This document shows positions 12,942 through 18,327 of a stretch of DNA of 18,327 nucleotides, in pieces. Both the position numbers and the translations under genes were made by a program. Source of the stretch: CAYFHQ01 sp964342805 (GTDB lineage: Bacteria; Bacillota; Clostridia; Peptostreptococcales; Acidaminobacteraceae); NCBI GenBank assembly GCA_964342805.1, contig CAYFHQ010000077.1, forward strand, positions 1-18,327, written 5' to 3'. Numbering within the stretch: the first letter of the stretch is position 1; the number at the start of each line of letters is the position of its first letter. The notes below the pieces were generated by a model that was given only the letters and a program-made list of their open reading frames with translations, searched no databases and had not been told where the DNA came from.

Positions 12942-15263
12942 CTAATCCACAAGTCCAGAAGGATCGAGTATTAAACTAATGCGTCCGTCTCCCAGCAAGG
13001 CACAACCAGAAATGCCGCGTACCTTTTCCAGGAACTGAGACAGACTCTTAACTACCACCTGTTGCTCACCTAAAATGGCGTCCACAAACAAGAGAACCGT
13101 CTTGGCGTCATACTCAGTCATGATCAAGATCCCTTCCTTGATTTCCTGAATATCCGTATGGAGGCCAAATCGATCATGGAGGCGGACGATGGGATAACAT
13201 GTCCCTCTAATCATGCACATTTCATTACCTTCAGGGTCAACGATAATGTCCTGGTCCCTGGCGTCAAAGGACTCCTTGATGGCTGTGATGGGCAGGGTAA
13301 AAATGGACTTGCCCACGGACATCATCATGCCATCGATAATGGCAAGGGTAAGGGGTATCCGGATACCAAACTCCGTACCGGTACCCAATTCACTGTCAAC
13401 AACAATGGTTCCACCCAACTCTTCTACATTTCTAGCAACCACGTCAAGGCCCACTCCCCGCCCTGAAAACTCAGTCACCTGCTCTTTGGTAGAAAAGCCT
13501 GGTTCAAACAAGAAATTATAGACTTCCTTACGGGAATATTCTTCCCTGGACTTATGCATGAGGCCTCTTCGTTCAGCCTTATCCAAAATTCGTTCTGTAT
13601 CCAAGCCACGGCCGTCGTCCTTGACGGATATCCAGACGTCACCACCTGAATGCTTGGCTTCAAGGACAACCTTGCCCTTATAGGTTTTTCCTAAAGACTG
13701 GCGGTCTTCGTTGGCCTCCAGGCCATGGTCGATAGAGTTTCGGATAATATGCATGAGGGGATCTCCAATCCGCTCAATGACATTTTTGTCTACCTCTGTT
13801 TCTTGACCAATGATCTCCAACTCCACATCTTTTCCAATCTTCTTTTTCATGTCCCGCACCAGGCGACTCATCTTTTGGAAAGTAAGGGCCAGGGGCATCA
13901 TTCGTACAGACATGACAACGTCTTGGATCTCATTAATGATCATCCGGTGCTGGCGGACTGCCTTATCGAAGTTTTCCAGTTCTAGACCGGTCAAATCGGG
14001 GTTCCGGGTCACCATGGACTCAGATACCACCAGTTCCCCAACCAAATCCATCAGCTTGTCCACTCGGGAAATGCCCACACTAATAAAGTTTTGCTTGGAC
14101 CCCTTGTCACCGGATTTAGACCGACTCTTTTCCCCAGCAGGGATGTCGGGGGCCGCCTTGGCCACTACCTTCTCCATGGGTGGTTCTGGGGCAGACTGGG
14201 CAGCCAGAGGCATTTCCATTTCCAGTGTCCCATGGGGTTGGGGCTGAACCGGTGGTTGGGCTGCGGTTTCTGTGGGCTGGTCTACCAGATCACTTTCAGT
14301 GGTTGATCCTTGATATGGGGGCGTCGTATCGGTTTGATCCTCATGGTCTTGAGGTTCTGCTTCCCCACTGGACACCGGAGTCGAACTTTCTGCTTGGTCC
14401 CCTTGTCCAGCCTGATCAACTGTCTCCACGTCGTCACTGTACATGGAGGCAATGGATGCAAACTCCTCCTCATCCACTTCACGGATCTCCAACTGGTCTA
14501 AAAAGGCTACAGAATTAAAAAAATCTTCAATTTGTCCACGATCGCTTCCAGTTCTAAACAGAATCATAAATCCATTTTGAATAATGAATTCCTTGCTCTG
14601 ATCACTTTCGACAATGTTTTGTGGCAAATGAAGAATATCTTGTGCTTGGTCTTTTAAACTATGTATAACAGAAAACGCTCGAATGTTTTCCATTTCTGAT
14701 CCAGGTTCAAAGTGTATGCGGACTTCGTATGCAGTTTGTTGGGTGTCCTGTTCATTGGTTTCAATGGTCTTGGCGGGTGCGATGAAGAAACGTTGGGTGG
14801 TCTCTTCTTCTTCCTTGTCCTGGGTGTCCTCAGGCGGCTCTTCCCCTCCTGGGCTCATGAACTGCAATGATTCTAGGGACTGCTTGATTTCGTCTACCAA
14901 TCCCTTGGGTTCAGGAAGTGGGTCACCACCGGACTCCAGTTCTGTGACGGAACTTTTTATGTAGTCAATGGCCTCCAGTAACAAGTCCGTCATTTGCTCG
15001 TAGTTGGGCTTGGCCTCCTCGTGCTGCCTGAGATAATCAAACAGGTCTTCTATGATGTGGGCCAGGTTTGCAATGCCATCAAACATCATCATCATGGAGT
15101 TGCCCTTGATGGTATGCATGATCCTGAAGATCTCAGGGATGGCAAATGCCAGACTCCCCTCTGCTTCGCTGTCCATTGCAATTTGCTCCAGCTGGTCAAT
15201 CAGCTGTGATGTTTCAAACAAATACATTTCCAGCATCGGTTCCAAGTTGCCGTTATCAGGCAC
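12942..15263 (-). CDS. cheA: Chemotaxis histidine kinase CheA
   Basis: 773 residues from the chosen start. Positions here count from a GTG three codons earlier. The P1 phosphotransfer domain (about 10-115) has His53 in MHTIKGNSMMMMF; a P2-like CheY/CheB-docking domain lies near 180-270; a long acidic, Pro/Gln-rich linker covers about 280-395. P3 dimerisation (395-455), P4 ATPase (460-640; N512 in IIRNSIDHG, DDGRGL at 552-557, GRGVGLDV at 604-611) and the P5 CheW-like domain (640-776) follow. It phosphorylates CheY and CheB in response to the MCP. Both candidate starts are GTG. The one at 15263 has GAGGTGATC correctly spaced (8 bases); the one at 15272 overlaps that ribosome site. The gene follows cheY by 15 bases. 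Confidence 0.95.
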   Translation of the reverse strand: MPDNGNLEPMLEMYLFETSQLIDQLEQIAMDSEAEGSLAFAIPEIFRIMHTIKGNSMMMMFDGIANLAHIIEDLFDYLRQHEEAKPNYEQMTDLLLEAIDYIKSSVTELESGGDPLPEPKGLVDEIKQSLESLQFMSPGGEEPPEDTQDKEEEETTQRFFIAPAKTIETNEQDTQQTAYEVRIHFEPGSEMENIRAFSVIHSLKDQAQDILHLPQNIVESDQSKEFIIQNGFMILFRTGSDRGQIEDFFNSVAFLDQLEIREVDEEEFASIASMYSDDVETVDQAGQGDQAESSTPVSSGEAEPQDHEDQTDTTPPYQGSTTESDLVDQPTETAAQPPVQPQPHGTLEMEMPLAAQSAPEPPMEKVVAKAAPDIPAGEKSRSKSGDKGSKQNFISVGISRVDKLMDLVGELVVSESMVTRNPDLTGLELENFDKAVRQHRMIINEIQDVVMSVRMMPLALTFQKMSRLVRDMKKKIGKDVELEIIGQETEVDKNVIERIGDPLMHIIRNSIDHGLEANEDRQSLGKTYKGKVVLEAKHSGGDVWISVKDDGRGLDTERILDKAERRGLMHKSREEYSRKEVYNFLFEPGFSTKEQVTEFSGRGVGLDVVARNVEELGGTIVVDSELGTGTEFGIRIPLTLAIIDGMMMSVGKSIFTLPITAIKESFDARDQDIIVDPEGNEMCMIRGTCYPIVRLHDRFGLHTDIQEIKEGILIMTEYDAKTVLLFVDAILGEQQVVVKSLSQFLEKVRGISGCALLGDGRISLILDPSGLVD

Positions 15264-15266
15264 GGT

Positions 15267-15278
15267 GATCACCTCTTT
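15267..15278 (-). promoter_or_regulatory. Ribosome binding site that fixes the cheA start
   Basis: On the minus strand AAAGAGGTGATC matches the anti-Shine-Dalgarno sequence over nearly all its length, with GAGG eight bases before the GTG at 15263. The alternative GTG at 15272 lies within this element, so it cannot be the main start. Confidence 0.7.
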
Positions 15279-15635
15279 CTACTTATCCAAGGACCGGATC
15301 ACATCCACTAGTTGCTTTTCCGTAAATGGCTTAATAATAAAGTTCTTTGCACCGTTGTTAATGGCGTCTCGTATGGTAAACTCTGTACCCATGGACGTAA
15401 TGACTACGATTTTGGCGTCTGGATCTAGTTTCATAATTTCAGCAACACCAACAATTCCGGACTTGCCAGGCATGGCGATATCCATGGTTACTGCGTCTGG
15501 TCGATGCTTCTCATACATTTTTGTTGCTTCATACACATCTTCAGCTTCCAGTACCTGATAATCGTACTTTTCTAGAAGATAACGGATGTTGGTTCTCATA
15601 AAAGCTGCATCGTCAACAACTAAGATTGTTTTCAT
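15279..15635 (-). CDS. cheY: Chemotaxis response regulator CheY
   Basis: 118 residues, a single receiver domain. D8-D9, phospho-Asp52 in VTMDIAMPG, Thr80 in VITSMG, Phe99 at the aromatic switch position and Lys102 in IIKPF are present. The AMPGKSGI and SMGTEFTIRDAINNGAKNFIIKPF segments are typical of Firmicute CheY. Lying directly before cheA, it is the natural phosphoacceptor of CheA. Its target, flagellar switch or something else, is not in the window. The start ATG at 15635 has AAGGTGGTGA upstream, an unusually long ribosome site with one mismatch. No CheC, CheX, FliY or CheZ phosphatase is encoded nearby. Confidence 0.93.
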   Translation of the reverse strand: MKTILVVDDAAFMRTNIRYLLEKYDYQVLEAEDVYEATKMYEKHRPDAVTMDIAMPGKSGIVGVAEIMKLDPDAKIVVITSMGTEFTIRDAINNGAKNFIIKPFTEKQLVDVIRSLDK

Positions 15636-15660
15636 TATTTCACCACCTTGCTGCTTCTCC

Positions 15661-15689
15661 TTTATACCCTTGTCCCATGGGCCTATTCA
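15661..15689 (-). promoter_or_regulatory. Possible internal promoter ahead of cheY
   Basis: The gap before cheY is 58 bases, the largest inside the signalling cluster. On the minus strand it holds TATAAA (15666-15661) about 25 bases before the start. The best -35-like hexamers are TTGTGA at 20 bases or GTGAAT at 18 bases, both poor. It may supply extra transcription of the core chemotaxis genes. Confidence 0.28.
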
Positions 15690-15693
15690 CAAT

Positions 15694-16995
15694 TTACTCG
15701 GGTCGTGAGTTCACAACCGTTCGGGGAAGACCGATCACAAATCGAGTCCCAACCCCAGGTTGACTGGACACATCAATGGTTCCCCCATGCTTGGTTATGA
15801 CAATATCCCGAACAATGGACAAACCTAGGCCGGTTCCATCCCCAATGGGTTTTGTCGTAAAGAAGGGTTTAAAAATATCTTTTTGAACCTGGTCATCCAT
15901 GCCAATTCCATCGTCCTCGAAGGACACGTAGATTTTATCCTCTTGCTGGTAGGTCTTGATTTTTATCAGGCCCCTCTCCTCGCCATGCTTGTCTTTTATG
16001 GCTTGGAGGGCATTCATCATGACATTGAGGATGACTTGGTTGACATAGCCACCCATGGCCTTGACCGGTGGGACATGCCCGTACTCTGTGACAATGTCCG
16101 CCGTGTACTTGGACTCCCCTCTGATCAGGCTAATCATGGATTCCACGGCATGGTCAAGTTCGTACTCCTCCAGTTCATCCAGCTGGTCCACCCTAGAGAA
16201 GACTCGAAGTCCTTCAACGATCTTGCTAACCCTACTCAAGCCTGTGTTGGTGTCATCAAAAAGCTCACGGATATCGTCCTTGATAAACTCCAAGTCATGC
16301 TTTTCATCTAACTTTTTTAGTCTGGCCAGTATGTCTGTAATGGCCGGGTTATAGGTGTCCAAATAAGGTGCTAATGACGTCCACAGGTCAATTTGATTTT
16401 CAAAGACGGTCATATACTCTTTGAGGATTTCCAGATTACTAATCACAAAACCCAAGGGGTTGTTGACTTCATGGGCCACACCGGCTGCCAATTGGCCAAT
16501 ACCCGCCATTTGTTCCTGTTGCAGGAGCTGGGTTTGGGTTTCTTGAAGTTGCTCGTTTAGGGCTGTGAGCTCCTCATTTTGCTGCTGCATTTGCTGGACG
16601 GTCCCAGAAAGGTTCTTTCGAAGCTTCTGGTGGGTTAAGGCATTCTGTACCCGGGCAATAAACTCGTCAGGTTCGATGGGCTTGTTGATATAGTCAAAGG
16701 CACCCAGTCGAAAACATTCCCTTAGGGCTCGCTTGTCAGAAAGAGAGGTGAACATCATGACATGGCTGTCCAGTAGAATACCCAGTTCTTGTAGCTGGCG
16801 TAGGATATCCATCCCACTGATCTCCGGCATAATAACGTCTAAGATGATCAGGTCAAAATGATCGTTTTTCACGCGATCAACGACCTTTTTCCCTATTAGC
16901 TCAGTTTCAATTTCCGCTTCAATATGATTGACACGCATGACGTCTACTGCCATTTGAAGGATCATTTTTGAGTCGTCTACTATGAGTATTTTCAT
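15694..16995 (-). CDS. Receiver-histidine kinase with reversed domain order (REC-coiled coil-HisKA-HATPase)
   Basis: 433 residues, soluble. An N-terminal receiver (about 1-120; D7-D8, Asp53 in IILDVIMPE, Thr83, Lys105) is followed by a Gln/Glu-rich coiled coil (about 125-165). The kinase core has phospho-His175 in GVAHEVNNPLGF, an ATPase domain with N324 and N328 in NVMMNAL, DDGIGM (361-366) and GTGLGLSIV (387-395). Its activity is probably set by phosphorylation of its own receiver, so it can pass a signal from one kinase to another. The HENNP-type phospho-site is shared with the kinase just upstream, whose gene ends 24 bases away. The start ATG at 16995 has AAAGGA seven bases upstream. Its downstream acceptor is not evident; CheY (next gene) is a candidate. 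Confidence 0.9.
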   Translation of the reverse strand: MKILIVDDSKMILQMAVDVMRVNHIEAEIETELIGKKVVDRVKNDHFDLIILDVIMPEISGMDILRQLQELGILLDSHVMMFTSLSDKRALRECFRLGAFDYINKPIEPDEFIARVQNALTHQKLRKNLSGTVQQMQQQNEELTALNEQLQETQTQLLQQEQMAGIGQLAAGVAHEVNNPLGFVISNLEILKEYMTVFENQIDLWTSLAPYLDTYNPAITDILARLKKLDEKHDLEFIKDDIRELFDDTNTGLSRVSKIVEGLRVFSRVDQLDELEEYELDHAVESMISLIRGESKYTADIVTEYGHVPPVKAMGGYVNQVILNVMMNALQAIKDKHGEERGLIKIKTYQQEDKIYVSFEDDGIGMDDQVQKDIFKPFFTTKPIGDGTGLGLSIVRDIVITKHGGTIDVSSQPGVGTRFVIGLPRTVVNSRPE

Positions 16996-17019
16996 GGCAA
17001 GTCCTTTCCCTATGGAAGA

Positions 17020-18288
17020 TTATGCTATGGGTATCTTGACGGTGACCTTTGTGCCTTCACCGGATTTTGAGTCAACTTTGATTTCTCCATGGTGGCGGTT
17101 GACAATAATATCGTAGGTCATGGCTAGACCCATGCCCACCCCTTCACCCACTGGTTTGGTGGTATAAAAGGGATTAAAGATCATGCTGGCATTTTCATCG
17201 GGTATGCCGATCCCATTGTCTACGATCTCAATCCATACATACCCATTTCTTTCTTTGGTACGTATAATCAACCGATGAATATCTCTATCTGATCGATTTT
17301 TCATGGCGTCAATGGCATTGAGCATAATGTTGAGGAAAGCTTGGTTGATTTGGCCTCCATTGGCCATGATCAGAGGTAGGTCCGAATAATACTTGCTGAT
17401 CTGAGTATCATCACTCAGATAGTTTCTCACCATAAAAAGGACGTTTTCAATGCCTTCATTGATGTAATAGGCTGTCTTTTCATGAAGGTGTTCGTAACCT
17501 GAAAAGAGGAGCAAATTCTTTGTAATGGTTTGGACCCGCTTGAGTCCAGCAAGGGTGTCCACCACCATTTCATAGTTGAGGTCGTCCCGCTGGATCACCT
17601 TGTCTTCTGCCAACATTTGTAGGTTGGAATAGGCAAAACCTACTGGGTTATTAATCTCATGGGCCAGTCCTGCAGCCAGGTGGCCTATGCCTGAAAGTTG
17701 CCCCTGTTGCAGAGCCATCATCTGTTGTTCTTCCAGCTGCTGGGAGTACTCGTGGATGGTGTCATAGGCCCTGCGCAGCTGTTCAGCCGTCCGGTACAAC
17801 ATAAGGATAGTAAAGCCGATGAAGCCCCAGGCTGCCATTTCCCTAGTCTGTATCATATTCAGGTTGAGGAGTATATCATTGACTATGGTCACCACCAGAA
17901 TTGCAGTGGCGACAGCTGTTACGGCATAGGTGCTAGGCTTTCGAATCACATTAACAACCACCGAAGACAAGACATAAACAATTGACAAGAGGCTAAGTAC
18001 CTGTAAGAGGACCAAATACTGGGAAAACACAACAGCCTGATTGAAAATAACAAAAATTGCCAACACACCTGCCCCTGCCATCAAGAATTTGGCGACAAGG
18101 GACAATTTGTCCCGTTCGGTTAACCTCTCATATAATAGAATCATCAAGCCAATGGAATTGGAAAAACTAAAATAGTCCAATTTCATGGCTTGTTCATAGT
18201 CAATACCCGGAAAAAAGTCAAACAATATCATTTCTTGTGTAACCGTCGTCCGAATGGCGATGAGAATCATGGTCAAACCAAAAGGCAA
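17020..18288 (-). CDS. 7TM-type membrane sensor histidine kinase, 5' end incomplete or frameshifted
   Basis: 422 residues as counted from a TTG at 18288. Six hydrophobic segments (about 2-18, 39-56, 64-83, 91-115, 119-140, 153-171) resemble the later part of the 7TMR-DISM membrane domain, including an IRTTVTQE-FFPG loop and TERDKLS. A short coiled coil (171-200) leads to HisKA with His210 in GLAHEINNPVGF. The ATPase domain has N320 and N324, DNGIGI (357-362) and the variant glycine motif GEGVGMGL (381-388). An in-frame TAA at 18301-18303 blocks extension, yet family similarity begins right at the first residues and neither the TTG nor the ATG at 18270 has a ribosome site. So the true start, and probably one membrane helix and any sensor domain, lie upstream in another frame or beyond the window. 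Confidence 0.8.
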   Translation of the reverse strand: MPFGLTMILIAIRTTVTQEMILFDFFPGIDYEQAMKLDYFSFSNSIGLMILLYERLTERDKLSLVAKFLMAGAGVLAIFVIFNQAVVFSQYLVLLQVLSLLSIVYVLSSVVVNVIRKPSTYAVTAVATAILVVTIVNDILLNLNMIQTREMAAWGFIGFTILMLYRTAEQLRRAYDTIHEYSQQLEEQQMMALQQGQLSGIGHLAAGLAHEINNPVGFAYSNLQMLAEDKVIQRDDLNYEMVVDTLAGLKRVQTITKNLLLFSGYEHLHEKTAYYINEGIENVLFMVRNYLSDDTQISKYYSDLPLIMANGGQINQAFLNIMLNAIDAMKNRSDRDIHRLIIRTKERNGYVWIEIVDNGIGIPDENASMIFNPFYTTKPVGEGVGMGLAMTYDIIVNRHHGEIKVDSKSGEGTKVTVKIPIA

Positions 18289-18327
18289 TAAACTGACAAA
18301 TTAATCCAACGATGTTCAAAGCTTTCA

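Noticed and set aside
14104..14440. The Pro/Gln/Glu-rich linker of CheA as a tandem repeat or foreign insertion
   Set aside because: It has no regular repeat unit and keeps the base composition of its surroundings; CheA linkers are commonly low-complexity.
15052..15558. Plus-strand open frames of 100-170 codons opposite cheA, cheY and the kinases
   Set aside because: They are antisense to strongly supported genes, are rich in Ser, Met and Trp as expected of mirror frames, and lack ribosome sites or recognisable domains.

Overview
The window looks like a piece of chromosome from an anaerobic, moderate-G+C member of the Clostridia (Bacillota). The evidence is the strong GGAGG-type ribosome binding sites, TATAAT-type promoters with extended -10 elements, a YhaM-type nuclease, a LysO exporter split into two genes, and a hydroxy-acid oxidase with a cysteine-rich N-terminus of the kind seen in clostridia. 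No ribosomal or other marker gene is present, so placement below class is not possible. I saw no rRNA, tRNA, CRISPR array, insertion sequence or riboswitch. There is no gene-free stretch above 300 bases; the longest gaps are about 110 bases, and each holds promoters, a terminator or both.

The left part (1-4514) is a housekeeping and accessory block of six genes. An FMN-dependent hydroxy-acid oxidase (minus strand) is divergent from a two-gene LysO lysine exporter (plus strand), with promoters back to back over the same -35 hexamer. A SEC-C zinc-binding protein (plus strand) follows from its own promoter. It converges on the exoribonuclease gene yhaM across a bidirectional terminator. Upstream of yhaM lies a parvulin-type peptidylprolyl isomerase that lacks a signal peptide. 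It has its own strong terminator and an inverted repeat that pairs its Shine-Dalgarno sequence with its promoter spacer.

The right part (4576-18288) is one long minus-strand run of ten signalling genes. All intergenic gaps are 58 bases or less, and stop codons often overlap the next ribosome binding site. In transcription order they are: a 7TM membrane histidine kinase (5' end apparently broken or out of frame near 18300), a receiver-kinase with reversed domain order, CheY, CheA, CheW, a methyl-accepting chemotaxis protein with an unusually long series of HAMP-like units, CheR, CheB, a triple-PAS hybrid kinase with receiver and Hpt-like domain, and a stand-alone receiver.

The cluster therefore holds five receiver domains and five histidine phospho-sites, counting the Hpt-like one, and no DNA-binding output domain. 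No flagellar, pilus, CheC, CheD, CheX or CheZ gene is visible. My inference is that it is a chemosensory core (MCP-CheW-CheA-CheY with CheR/CheB adaptation) embedded in a multi-kinase phosphorelay. It may control motility or another protein-level output encoded elsewhere. This cluster is the most interesting part of the window.
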